From the NCBI RefSeq assembly GCF_029854705.2, contig NZ_CP139035.1, positions 1,116,001 through 1,180,000 of the forward strand: a DNA stretch of 64,000 bases, in the 5' to 3' direction. The notes under the pieces were generated by a model that worked only from the letters and a program-made list of their open reading frames with translations, was not told where the DNA came from and made no database searches. A program made the translations under genes and the position numbers. The stretch is from Akkermansia sp. N21116. Lineage in GTDB: Bacteria > Verrucomicrobiota > Verrucomicrobiia > Verrucomicrobiales > Akkermansiaceae. This document shows positions 28,327 through 37,108 of the stretch, piece by piece; within the stretch, counting starts at the first letter, position 1; every line of letters begins with the position of its first letter.

Positions 28327-28950
28327 TTATTCGCTGAGATAGGAAGCGACACCTTCGTGGGAGGGTGTCATGGCACGTTGACCTTCATGCCAGCCGAGAG
28401 GGCAGACTTCACCGTATTGCTCGAAGTGTTTGAGAGCATCGACCATACGGAGGGTTTCTTCAATGGAACGTCCAAGGGGCATGTCGTTGATCAACTGGTG
28501 GCGGACGATGCCTTGCTTGTCGATCAGGAAAAGGCCGCGGTAGGCGACCATTTCACCTTCCACGTCTACGTTGCCTTCTTCGTCGATGAGCTGTTCCCCG
28601 GCGAGAACGTCGTAGTTGCCGGCAATCGTTTTGTTGATGTCGGAGACGATCGGGTATGTGACGCCTTGGATACCGCCTTGGCTGGTCGGGGTGTTAACCC
28701 AGGCCCAGTGGGAGAATTCACTGTCCGTCGAACAACCGATGACAGCAACGTCGCGTTTTTCAAATTCAGCCAGTGCATTCTGGAAACCGAGGAGTTCGGT
28801 CGGGCAGACGAAGGTGAAATCCTTCGGATAAAAGAACAGGACAACGTATTTCTTACCCTTGTACTGGGACAGGGAGAAGTTTTCGACGATCGTTCCGTTG
28901 ACGACTGCGTTGGCACTGAAATCAGGGGCTTGTTTTCCTACGAGGAGCAT
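28327..28950 (-). CDS. typical 2-Cys peroxiredoxin (AhpC/Prx1)
   Basis: This encodes 207 residues from the ATG ending at 28950. Peroxidatic Cys49 sits in FTFVCPTE and resolving Cys183 in GEVCPLGW, so two subunits form the usual inter-chain disulfide. The GGIQG loop (92-96) is like the GGLG of oxidation-sensitive forms. It reduces hydrogen peroxide and organic peroxides in the cytoplasm. No AhpF or thioredoxin gene adjoins it, so the reductant is not shown. Confidence 0.95.
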   Translation of the reverse strand: MLLVGKQAPDFSANAVVNGTIVENFSLSQYKGKKYVVLFFYPKDFTFVCPTELLGFQNALAEFEKRDVAVIGCSTDSEFSHWAWVNTPTSQGGIQGVTYPIVSDINKTIAGNYDVLAGEQLIDEEGNVDVEGEMVAYRGLFLIDKQGIVRHQLINDMPLGRSIEETLRMVDALKHFEQYGEVCPLGWHEGQRAMTPSHEGVASYLSE

Positions 28951-29223
28951 ATTTTTTATGGGTTGGTTGAATGTGTATTGGAATAATTCCAATTTTTATC
29001 TTTCAGTCAAGATTTTTAATTAGGGCTGCCTAAAACATGACATTGTTGACGGATTGGACTTCTCGACGGATGAGGTTGTTCAAAAAGTCCGGAGGACGTA
29101 CACTCTTTCGGAAGTTTTCTCTGTTTTTACAGGGTGCGTCGGCATTTCAATACCCGTACCGGATGCTTTGTCTTGTTCCTTTTCTCTTGAACAAGTTAAC
29201 GATTTTATCACATTGTATTGCCC

Positions 29224-30948
29224 ATGTCCAAGCGGAAACAGGAGCAATGGTCCAGCAAACTGGGCGTGATTTTTGCCGTTGCCGGAAGTGCTGTCGGGTT
29301 GGGAAACTTTCTTCGTTTTCCGGGGCTTGCCGCTCAGTACGGAGGAGGAGCGTTCATGGTCGCGTATGTGATTTCTCTGATTTTGCTTGGGGTGCCGGTG
29401 GGATGGGCGGAATGGTCTCTCGGCCGCCGCGGAGGACTGATGGGAAGTAATTGCGGTCCCGGCATTCTGTGGAAGCTGACCCAGGGGTCGAGTCTGTGGA
29501 AATTTCTGGGAGTCATTACCATTCTGGGACCTACGGCCGTAGCTTTCTACTATATTCCGATTGAGGCATGGTGCTTTGGCTATATGTGCAAACTGCTTGA
29601 CGGAACGGAGGCTTTTTCAACGATCGGCGAGACGAGACAGGTATTTGGCGATTTCGTCGGAATTGCTGGCGACGGGGCGGCACTGACGGGAGGAAGCCTG
29701 CTTGTCATCGCCTTGCTGGTAAGTGTTGTTTTGAATCTCGGCATTGTGTATCGCGGGATTTCCAAGGGGGTGGAAATGTTCTGCCGATGGTCGGTGCCTA
29801 TACTGCTCGTTATTTCCCTGATTCTGCTTGCGAGAGTGTTGACGATCGGGACTCCCGATCCAGCCTATCCGGACAGGAATGTCGAAGAAGGCCTGGGATA
29901 TATGTGGAACCCTAACAAGACTCTGCTGGAGGAACGTGTGGAAACGGACGGTGTCGAGTCCTGGAAGGTTGTTTCCATGGCTCCGGTGACTAATCCACAG
30001 GCCATGAAACAATTGCATGAAAAAGTAAGTGCTTCGGAAGGAAGCCTGCGATTGACGGAAATGACCGTGTGGGAGGGCTTGAAGAATGTGGAATTGTGGA
30101 TTGCCGCAGCCGGGCAGGTGTTCTTGAGTCTGTCGGTAGGCACAGGGTTGATATTGACATATTCCAGCTACTTGAAGAGGAAAGATGATATTGCTCTGAG
30201 TTCTCTGACCGCAGTGGCTTCCAATGAGGTCTGCGAGGTTACGATTGCCGGTATGATGACCATTCCGGCGGCAGTCGCATTTTTCGGAGTAGCCGGTGCG
30301 GCCGGGCAGGGGACGTTTGCCTTGGGTTTCATGACTCTGCCTCAGGTATTTGCCAAGATGCATATGGGAGGGGTCTTCGGCGTATTGTTCTTCATGCTGT
30401 TGTTTATGGCGGCGGTGACGAGTTCCATTTCCATGATGCAGGTGGGGTTGGCTTATTTTGAGGAATTCATGGGATTGAGCCGGAAAATGGCTGTTGTCGT
30501 GTTGGGCTTTTTCACCTGTTGCGGAGCAGGTGTCGTGACGTGGTTCAGTCGTGATCTTCTGGCATTGGATACATGCGATTTCTGGATCGGGACGATGTGT
30601 TTCTTTCTCAGTGCGATGGTGGTGATGATCCTGTTTGCCTGGAAGATGAATATCAAACGGGGTTTTGCAGACTTGAATAGCTACTCCCAGATACGGATTC
30701 CTCGCTTCTATATGTGGATCATGAAGTATGTGACTCCTACTATGCTGGTTACTCTCTTTGTTGGGTGGCTGGTACAAAATATATGGGTGAAGAGGGCTCC
30801 TGCTCTGGAGGCATTGCTGCAGGGAGAAAAAGGCGCCGTTGTTCCAGTCGTTTTCCTGCTGTGTTATCTGGCATTTCTGTTGTGCGTGACGGCTGCTTCT
30901 TCTCGTCATAAGAAGTGGGTTTCCATGAAGGATCCGGATGAGATGTGA
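29224..30948 (+). CDS. sodium:solute symporter, NSS (SNF) family
   Basis: This encodes 574 residues with 11-12 transmembrane helices. The first helix carries the NSS sodium/substrate signature (FAVAGSAVGLGNFLRFPGLA), followed by GGGAFMVAYVISLILLGVP. These transporters couple sodium entry to uptake of amino acids or related compounds (LeuT type). A 100-residue loop between helices (about residues 205-295) is larger than in LeuT. The ATG at 29224 is chosen over the TTG at 29218. Substrate cannot be assigned. Confidence 0.92.
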   Translation: MSKRKQEQWSSKLGVIFAVAGSAVGLGNFLRFPGLAAQYGGGAFMVAYVISLILLGVPVGWAEWSLGRRGGLMGSNCGPGILWKLTQGSSLWKFLGVITILGPTAVAFYYIPIEAWCFGYMCKLLDGTEAFSTIGETRQVFGDFVGIAGDGAALTGGSLLVIALLVSVVLNLGIVYRGISKGVEMFCRWSVPILLVISLILLARVLTIGTPDPAYPDRNVEEGLGYMWNPNKTLLEERVETDGVESWKVVSMAPVTNPQAMKQLHEKVSASEGSLRLTEMTVWEGLKNVELWIAAAGQVFLSLSVGTGLILTYSSYLKRKDDIALSSLTAVASNEVCEVTIAGMMTIPAAVAFFGVAGAAGQGTFALGFMTLPQVFAKMHMGGVFGVLFFMLLFMAAVTSSISMMQVGLAYFEEFMGLSRKMAVVVLGFFTCCGAGVVTWFSRDLLALDTCDFWIGTMCFFLSAMVVMILFAWKMNIKRGFADLNSYSQIRIPRFYMWIMKYVTPTMLVTLFVGWLVQNIWVKRAPALEALLQGEKGAVVPVVFLLCYLAFLLCVTAASSRHKKWVSMKDPDEM

Positions 30949-31067
30949 CTTTGTGCATGCTGGCTTTCCGTGAAGAGAGGCGGACAGGGGAGGAATTGTG
31001 AGGGGATGCGCCATGCTTGTCTCTTTCGGCTTGCCCGTGGCGATGAAAATGGCTTTATTATCAGGCT

Positions 31068-31814
31068 ATGCAGAAACTTGCAGGAAAAATAGCCGTTGTT
31101 ACGGGTGCTGGCCGGGGAATCGGCAACGCCATTGCCCGCCGCCTCGCCTCCGAAGGAGCCAAAGTCGTCCTGATCAGCAGAAGTCCCTCCAGTTGCGGAG
31201 GAGCCGCCAACGAAATCAATAAGGAATTTCCCGGCTCCTGCAAGGCCTTCCCTTGTGATGTTTCCGATTACAATGCCGTCCAGGAAACAGCCTCCGCTAT
31301 CCTCAAGGAGTTCCCACAGATCGACATTCTCGTCAACAATGCGGGAATTACGCGTGATACACTGATGCTCCGTATGAAAGAAGAGGACTGGGACCAGGTG
31401 ATGGATACCAACTTGAAAAGTGCCTTCAATCTTGTCAAAGCCTTCCAGCGCATTTTGATGAAGTCTTCTGCCGGCCGCATTATCAATATGAGCTCTGTCA
31501 TTGGTCTCGTCGGTAACGTAGGACAGGCCAACTATGCCGCCTCCAAGGCAGGATTGCTCGGATTTACCAAATCCATCGCTCAGGAATTTGCTCCGCGCAA
31601 GGTGACGTGCAATGTCATTGCTCCTGGATTCATTTCCACGGAAATGTCCAATGCCATTCCGGAGAATCTCAAGGAGGAAATTCTCAAGAAAATCCCCCTC
31701 AGGGAACAGGGATCGGTCGAAGACATTGCGGCTCTTACTGCCTTTTTGGCTTCTGACGATGCCCGTTACATTACGGGACAGGTCATTGCCTGCGATGGCG
31801 GGATGACCATGTAA
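31068..31814 (+). CDS. fabG: 3-oxoacyl-ACP reductase
   Basis: FabG performs the first reduction of fatty-acid elongation with NADPH. The protein has 248 residues with the full classical SDR set: TGAGRGIG at residues 12-19, NNAG at 90-93, catalytic Asn115, Ser142/143, Tyr156 and Lys160 (NYAASKAGL), and the C-terminal GQVIACDGGMTM. Its closeness to canonical FabG over the whole length makes fatty-acid synthesis the likely role even though no other fab gene is adjacent. The SUMF1-domain gene follows 33 bases later. Confidence 0.93.
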   Translation: MQKLAGKIAVVTGAGRGIGNAIARRLASEGAKVVLISRSPSSCGGAANEINKEFPGSCKAFPCDVSDYNAVQETASAILKEFPQIDILVNNAGITRDTLMLRMKEEDWDQVMDTNLKSAFNLVKAFQRILMKSSAGRIINMSSVIGLVGNVGQANYAASKAGLLGFTKSIAQEFAPRKVTCNVIAPGFISTEMSNAIPENLKEEILKKIPLREQGSVEDIAALTAFLASDDARYITGQVIACDGGMTM

Positions 31815-31847
31815 TCCCACTTTCGGGAAACGGATACGGAGCCTTCC

Positions 31848-33107
31848 TTGTTCCTCATGCAACTCCCGGTCCGATCTTTATATCCTCTGATTCTAGGGCT
31901 TGCAGGAATTCATATGTTGTTGTCCTGCAAGCCCGGTTCCGGCGTTTCCGAAATGACGGATGACGCCCGGAGGATTATGGACTCCCAGAACTGGGGAGAG
32001 GAGGAAGCGGCTCGCCAGGAGGCGGAAAGTCGAAGGAATGCTCCTGCCGAGATTGCCGTACCTGCCGGACTGCCGTCTCCGGAATTGTTGCCGACAACAC
32101 GTGCCATCTATGCCCGATTGCAAGAAAATGCCTCAGATCATCTGGAAACGGGAGGCCAGGGTCAGGAGAGCCGGATGCAACCGTATTCGGAAGTGGTGCC
32201 TGCGGCGGATGGTTCTTCTCTCTCCATGGTGCCCGTTCCTGCTGGCTCTTTCCTCATGGGGAGCCCCGATGATGAACCTCTCCGCAAAGCGGATGAAGGA
32301 CCTTTGCGGCGTGTCCATCTTGATGGATTCTGGATGTCCTCCATTGAAATCCCCTGGGAAATTTATACCGCATTCATGGAGAATGGGCGTCCTCGCTCCA
32401 AGGCTGGCGTTTTGTTGGAAGAACGTCCGGATGATGAACTTTGGGATGCCGTCACCCAGCCGACTGCTCCCTACACCGCAATGAACCTGGGTATGGGGCA
32501 TGGGTATGAAAAGGGAATGCCTGCCATTGCTATGTCGCATTATGCTGCTTCCAAGTTTTGCGAATGGCTCAGCGCGCAGACGGGACACTATTATCGTCTG
32601 CCGACGGAAGCAGAGTGGGAATATGCCTGCCGTGCCGGTTCCTCGGGAGCCTATTGCTACGGTAATGGCGAGGATAAACTGGATGACTATGCCTGGTATT
32701 GGAACAATGCCGATGACCGTTATCAGAAAGTTGCTTCCAAAAAGCCCAATGCCTGGGGTTTGTATGACATGCACGGCAATGTGGCGGAGTGGACGCTGGA
32801 TACCTACCTTCCCGATCGTCCGCGTGCCCGTGACGGAGAGACCCTTCGCAATCCCTTGGTGATGGTTCCGGGACAACAAGGGCATGTCGTCAAAGGCGGT
32901 TCCTGGGATGATGACCCCGATCAACTTCGGAGCGCGGCCCGCGTTAAAAGCCGTCCTGAGTGGAACATGCAGGATCCGCAAAATCCTAAAAGCCTTTGGT
33001 ATCTTACTGACGGAGGGATGATCGGATTCAGGATTGTTCGCCCTGTGACTTTGCCTGATGCCATCACCGTTCACCGGTACTGGAACTCTTCCAAAGGGAT
33101 ACCGTAA
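31848..33107 (+). CDS. SUMF1/FGE-domain lipoprotein
   Basis: The N terminus is a lipoprotein signal peptide (lipobox LLSC). A GGAG lies 6 bases before a TTG at 31848, while an ATG at 31857 is the alternative start. After a variable region, residues 125-415 form the formylglycine-generating-enzyme fold: MVPVPAGSFLMGSP, RLPTEAEWEYACRAGS, GLYDMHGNVAEW, GGSWDD and the final GFRIVRPV. The cysteine pair needed for sulfatase activation is missing from the C-terminal part, so it is probably a structural or ligand-binding member rather than a true FGE. It is lipid-anchored in the envelope. Confidence 0.88.
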   Translation: MFLMQLPVRSLYPLILGLAGIHMLLSCKPGSGVSEMTDDARRIMDSQNWGEEEAARQEAESRRNAPAEIAVPAGLPSPELLPTTRAIYARLQENASDHLETGGQGQESRMQPYSEVVPAADGSSLSMVPVPAGSFLMGSPDDEPLRKADEGPLRRVHLDGFWMSSIEIPWEIYTAFMENGRPRSKAGVLLEERPDDELWDAVTQPTAPYTAMNLGMGHGYEKGMPAIAMSHYAASKFCEWLSAQTGHYYRLPTEAEWEYACRAGSSGAYCYGNGEDKLDDYAWYWNNADDRYQKVASKKPNAWGLYDMHGNVAEWTLDTYLPDRPRARDGETLRNPLVMVPGQQGHVVKGGSWDDDPDQLRSAARVKSRPEWNMQDPQNPKSLWYLTDGGMIGFRIVRPVTLPDAITVHRYWNSSKGIP

Positions 33108-33135
33108 GAAAAATTCAAATAATATCTATTTCTTC

Positions 33136-33163
33136 TTGACGCAGGGCAAGATCGGCGTATAAA
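33136..33163 (+). promoter_or_regulatory. sigma-70-type promoter of tRNA-Met
   Basis: TTGACG at 33136-33141 and TATAAA at 33158-33163 are separated by 16 bases. The -10 box lies 36 bases before the tRNA, fitting a strong constitutive promoter. Confidence 0.75.
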
Positions 33164-33199
33164 AGCCCTGCGCTCCTTAATTGGAGATGGCTACTAAAT

Positions 33200-33276
<77 letters not shown>

Positions 33277-33279
33277 TTT

Positions 33280-33317
33280 GAAAGCCCTGCAAGTCAAAAG
33301 CTTGCAGGGCTTTTTCG
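33280..33317 (+). terminator. rho-independent terminator after tRNA-Met
   Basis: AAAGCCCTGCAAG pairs perfectly with CTTGCAGGGCTTT around a short loop and is followed by TTTCG on the plus strand, immediately after the tRNA. Confidence 0.9.
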
Positions 33318-33440
33318 TGTTTAAACTAGCTTGCTTGAAACAAGCCGAAAATGGTGTAAAATGTACCTGAAATGGCCGATTTAGCACCTGAAAACGTAAG
33401 TCAAAAGTAAGTCATTTCTGCACCGGAAACCTCTTCAGCC

Positions 33441-34565
33441 ATGTCTTCTAATCCTGATATATCCTATTGTTTGCCTCCCGACGGTAAATACGATCGAGAA
33501 GGAGGAATGATCATTCATATGATGTCCGATAAGGACAGGGATTCAGGGCTACCTCCTGAGGATGGATATTTCAGAATTGAATGTACAGCGGGAGAGCACA
33601 GGATTGTCTGTATTCCAAAACTGATCATGCGGCTGAATTCTGTAATGAAAACAGTTATAGAAAGTAAGAAAAAGAAGAAAAAGAAAAAGAAAGAAGAGGA
33701 TGAGATACTTTCCTTCTTAGCGCATGAGGGAAGGTGTTTATTGACCGCTTCTCACAGTAATCAGCTCAAAGAACAACTCAAGAAAGAATATAAGCTTGTA
33801 GACGAGGTGGATAACTTACTTAATCGAGAAGAATCCGAGGAAATTCAGGATTGTATGCGGTCAATAGGCCAAGGGGATAATCCAGAGCTTCTACAAGCTG
33901 ATATAGATCGACTAAGATCTGAAGAAGAGGATAAATATTTAGAGGATATAGACATTGATTCAGAAGAAGCCTGCTTTATAAAGTCGCTTCTCAAAAATCG
34001 TAACTGTGCCCGAGAATGGGCAGAAGCATCACGGCGAGAGATATCTATTGAAGAAGCTATGCTGAACGAGACATTGAAAAAAAGCGGAGAGATATTTCTT
34101 CGAGCTATTCAAGAGAAGAAGGCTTTAGTCTTTAAAGCAGGCAACTGGATTGTGGAGAACGATCTTGGGAAGTACTTTTTTCATCATGAATATGTCTGGT
34201 CTCCGGAATTACAAACTCAGCTGGAAGATGATGATCAGTTCAAAAAAGGATATCCAATTCTTGTCGAACTATGTAGAAGATGCCACGGAAAAGGTCTATC
34301 CTATACAAATTTGGAACAAACTGTTTCATTAAAAGATTGCCGGGAAATAGCACGGGAAGCAGAGAATGACTTTTTCGAAGAATTACAAACCCAAGGATTC
34401 AAACGTTATTTAGAACGGCTAGGGTTTTATTGGATTTTTTCCAACTATGGAAATGAGCGGGGAAGACCTAAAACAAATAAGTTCGTAGAACAAAAGCCGT
34501 TGAGCAAGCGTGAAGCAAATCGCCGATCAACTGATCCTGCTAGCAAAAGGGACAGAAGGAAATGA
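33441..34565 (+). CDS. unrecognised charged cytoplasmic protein
   Basis: This encodes 374 residues, acidic and Lys-rich, with no signal peptide or membrane helix. A run of nine lysines encoded by AAA/AAG lies near residues 76-84. Much of the middle (about 85-240) is predicted helical and highly charged. The C-terminal third has a CRRCHGKG pair and a Trp/Phe-rich segment (LGFYWIFSNYGNERGRP) that hints at a folded domain. It is the first gene after the tRNA boundary and is AT-richer than the core, suggesting acquired DNA. No family recognised. Confidence 0.7.
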   Translation: MSSNPDISYCLPPDGKYDREGGMIIHMMSDKDRDSGLPPEDGYFRIECTAGEHRIVCIPKLIMRLNSVMKTVIESKKKKKKKKKEEDEILSFLAHEGRCLLTASHSNQLKEQLKKEYKLVDEVDNLLNREESEEIQDCMRSIGQGDNPELLQADIDRLRSEEEDKYLEDIDIDSEEACFIKSLLKNRNCAREWAEASRREISIEEAMLNETLKKSGEIFLRAIQEKKALVFKAGNWIVENDLGKYFFHHEYVWSPELQTQLEDDDQFKKGYPILVELCRRCHGKGLSYTNLEQTVSLKDCREIAREAENDFFEELQTQGFKRYLERLGFYWIFSNYGNERGRPKTNKFVEQKPLSKREANRRSTDPASKRDRRK

Positions 34566-34646
34566 AGCCTTGAGGAAAGAGATGAAATATACTTAGTTTG
34601 AACGTCATCTATATGTGACGGCTTCATTATCTGCCGTCATGTTCTC

Positions 34647-35873
34647 ATGACTCCACGATACACACTCCACCATCAGGTAAGGCGACTGGATGGAACACTC
34701 TGCGGCAATGACAGGAAGTATTCGACCGGGGACATTCTGTTCTCAGACAGAAGGAAGCGAATCGTTCTGGGAGAATCTATTGCGGAAGGCGGCGAAGGTT
34801 CCGTCTTTGCTGCCCATGCAGCATCGGCATCGCCACTCGTTGCCAAACTCTATCATCCGAACCAACGGACACGTTGGCGCGAGCAGAAGCTTCAGCGGAT
34901 GTGTTCCCGCCCGATACGGTCTCCGTGCGTCGCATGGCCGCGTGAGATTTTGTACGACGAGCTGCGGCGTTTTGTCGGCGTACTGATGCCCCGGGAGGAC
35001 GGTGTTCCGCTCGGGGCTTTTGCGTTTCATGCAGAGCTGCTGAAGAAGCAGTTCCCTTCATGGAACCGTTACGATCTGACCAGGCTATGTCTGAACTTGT
35101 CGGAATCAGTCCATACGCTGCACCGTTACGGTATCGTTCTGGGCGATCTGCATCCCGGTAATGTGATGGTTTCTCCCGATGGCACCGTCTGTTGGGTTGA
35201 TGCCGACAGTTTCCAGATCGAAGATTATCCCTGTTCGGTTGGCACAGAACGGTTCCGAGCACCGGAGCTTCGCGATAATTACGGAAACTTCCTCCGTACC
35301 CGGAGCCACGATACCTACGCCCTGTCCGTCCTGCTATCCATGACATTGACTTTCGGCCTGTCTCCCTTTGCCCGGCAAGGTAGTGGAGAAGACATGCAGG
35401 AAGCCGTCAGGAAGGGAGTACTGCCGTATCCGTTTGCTTCGTACAAACCGCCGCCGGGAATTTACCCGCCCGATACGCCCGGACGCTATGTCTGGTCGTA
35501 TCTCCTCCGCAAGCTCCGCGATGCCCTCGGTCATAACCTCACCTGTGTCCAGCGTCGCGATTTGCGTCCACGCGCCATGCCGGGGTATCTGGCGCGTTGT
35601 TTGCAGCAATACCTCAGGGATATGGAGCCGGGAGGCAGAAGGGATCATCCCATGTACCGGGATCTTCTGCATGACCGGCCCTGTCCGCCCCACAGTCTGT
35701 TGGCGCAGATGACACCGAACATCTGCACGGACTGCGGTATTCTGTTCCGGGAAGCTCCTGACGACATCGCACGGCGTTTACGGCAATCTCATGCCCGTCC
35801 CCTGTGCAGGCTCTGCATCAGACGTCGCAGTGCGTTGAATCAGGCATTCCTGAATACAACCATCAACCATTAA
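34647..35873 (+). CDS. protein-kinase-fold protein with C-terminal zinc ribbon
   Basis: This encodes 408 residues. Kinase features: Gly-rich GEGSVFAA with Lys67 (LVAKLYHP), a catalytic loop GDLHPGNV with Asp167 and Asn172, and a metal motif VDADS with Asp185 in place of DFG. It resembles the bacterial kinases found with TerY-type vWA proteins. The C-terminal 70 residues carry two CxxC pairs (CTDCGILF, CRLC), a zinc ribbon. It is GC-rich and precedes a vWA gene by 11 bases, forming a two-gene operon. Cytoplasmic. Substrate unknown, the vWA protein being the obvious candidate. Confidence 0.82.
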   Translation: MTPRYTLHHQVRRLDGTLCGNDRKYSTGDILFSDRRKRIVLGESIAEGGEGSVFAAHAASASPLVAKLYHPNQRTRWREQKLQRMCSRPIRSPCVAWPREILYDELRRFVGVLMPREDGVPLGAFAFHAELLKKQFPSWNRYDLTRLCLNLSESVHTLHRYGIVLGDLHPGNVMVSPDGTVCWVDADSFQIEDYPCSVGTERFRAPELRDNYGNFLRTRSHDTYALSVLLSMTLTFGLSPFARQGSGEDMQEAVRKGVLPYPFASYKPPPGIYPPDTPGRYVWSYLLRKLRDALGHNLTCVQRRDLRPRAMPGYLARCLQQYLRDMEPGGRRDHPMYRDLLHDRPCPPHSLLAQMTPNICTDCGILFREAPDDIARRLRQSHARPLCRLCIRRRSALNQAFLNTTINH

Positions 35874-35884
35874 TTTGAATAACC

Positions 35885-36679
35885 ATGTCTATATCATCAT
35901 CGACACAACCAAACAAACAGGAACAGCTCGCCGCCATGCGCGAGTTCAGCAACAACACCAACGCCCGGCTTCCCGTTCTCTTCCTGCTGGATGCCAGCAG
36001 CAGTATGAACGGCATTGTCCGGGGCGACAACCAACACATCCTCCGCCAGGAGCATTCTGACGGGATCAACTGGAATATCGTCACGGGAGACAATATCGTC
36101 ACCCGGATGGACGAACTCAATACCGGGTTCCAGCGGTTCGTCAGCGATATCCTCGCCGATCCTCTGGCGAAGCTGGCCGCCGATGTAGCGGTGATCACAT
36201 TCGCCCGGACAACGACGACGGTGAAAGAATTCGGTCCGATCCGGGAATCAGACACAGGCCTGAAGATCTCCACGTCACAGGAGAATGAAACGCTCCTGGG
36301 CGAAGCTGTCGAGCTGGCTCTGACTGAACTCGATAGGCGCAAACGTACCTACCGGAAACACGGAGTGGAATACTACCAACCGTGGCTCGTCGTGATGACA
36401 GACGGAGTACCGACCAGCGCCCGGCACCGGGAGCTGGAGGAACGATTGAAGGAACTGACGGCTGCCCGCAAGCTCAGCGTGTTCGTCTTCGGTATCGGCC
36501 GCGCTGATCTGTCGGAGCTTTCCTGCATCAGCCCGGGGCGTCCTCCCATGCAGGTCAATGATCAGAAGTTCCCGGAACTGTTCGCATGGCTGAGCCGTAG
36601 CGTCCATATGGTCAGCATGTCCATGCCGGGCGACGGGGTATCGTTGACTCCTCCCCCCGAAGATGTGTGGCAGGTATAG
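35885..36679 (+). CDS. vWA-domain protein (TerY-like)
   Basis: This encodes 264 residues that are mostly one von Willebrand A domain. The metal-ion-dependent adhesion site is DASSS (Asp36, Ser38, Ser40) in FLLDASSSMNG, followed by a conserved Thr/Asp region and WLVVMTDGVPT. There is no signal peptide, so it is cytoplasmic. TerY proteins of this kind are found with a kinase and a PP2C phosphatase in tellurite/stress and phage-defence-related loci; here the kinase is upstream but no phosphatase is present. An intrinsic terminator follows. Confidence 0.85.
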   Translation: MSISSSTQPNKQEQLAAMREFSNNTNARLPVLFLLDASSSMNGIVRGDNQHILRQEHSDGINWNIVTGDNIVTRMDELNTGFQRFVSDILADPLAKLAADVAVITFARTTTTVKEFGPIRESDTGLKISTSQENETLLGEAVELALTELDRRKRTYRKHGVEYYQPWLVVMTDGVPTSARHRELEERLKELTAARKLSVFVFGIGRADLSELSCISPGRPPMQVNDQKFPELFAWLSRSVHMVSMSMPGDGVSLTPPPEDVWQV

Positions 36680-36692
36680 AGTAGGTAAAATC

Positions 36693-36725
36693 AGAAAGTC
36701 TCTCTCATGAGGGGCTTTCTTTTAG
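36693..36725 (+). terminator. rho-independent terminator after kinase-vWA operon
   Basis: AGAAAGTCTCTC and GGGGCTTTCT form an imperfect stem around ATGA and run into TTTTA, 14 bases after the vWA stop codon. Confidence 0.75.
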
Positions 36726-36752
36726 TTACGGCAGAATCGTCTGAAAATCAAT

Positions 36753-36771
36753 TGTCGCAAAATTTGCGACA
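36753..36771. promoter_or_regulatory. perfect palindrome upstream of RhuM-family gene
   Basis: TGTCGCAAA and TTTGCGACA are exact complements around a single A. It sits in a 430-base gap with no gene, followed at about 36875-36915 by a second, weaker inverted repeat (CCTAAAATA with TATTTTAAGTTTAGG). Likely an operator or a target site of a mobile element. I see nothing else in 36726-37108. Confidence 0.6.
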
Positions 36772-37108
36772 GTTCAAAACTTCCACATTGGGCATAGTTG
36801 TAAATCTTGTCCCTTTCTTTTCGTTACGATCTCATCATCTCCCGTATGCTTCTTGTTTCTATGGTTATGATTAACCTAAAATAGCCAGGCTTCTTATTTT
36901 AAGTTTAGGTGTTTTCCTAAAATAACGGTTGGAGTTATTTCAAGAAATGTTCCCATGGGAGCGATGCCTTTTGATGAGAGTCGTCAGATGATACGAGCTT
37001 TGGGCTTTGCATACATGCCGGTTTTGCTATGCTCCATTGGGCTTGTTGTTCCAGAATGACTGCCATTATTCGGCTTACAACATGGATTGATCGAAAAGAA
37101 GACAAGGT

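Noticed and set aside
29617-31014. 465-codon minus-strand frame over the NSS transporter
   Set aside because: Antisense shadow of a transporter with complete plus-strand motifs; it has His/Gln-rich junk composition.
35368-35712. 114-codon frame inside the kinase gene
   Set aside because: Same-strand out-of-frame shadow within a complete kinase reading frame.
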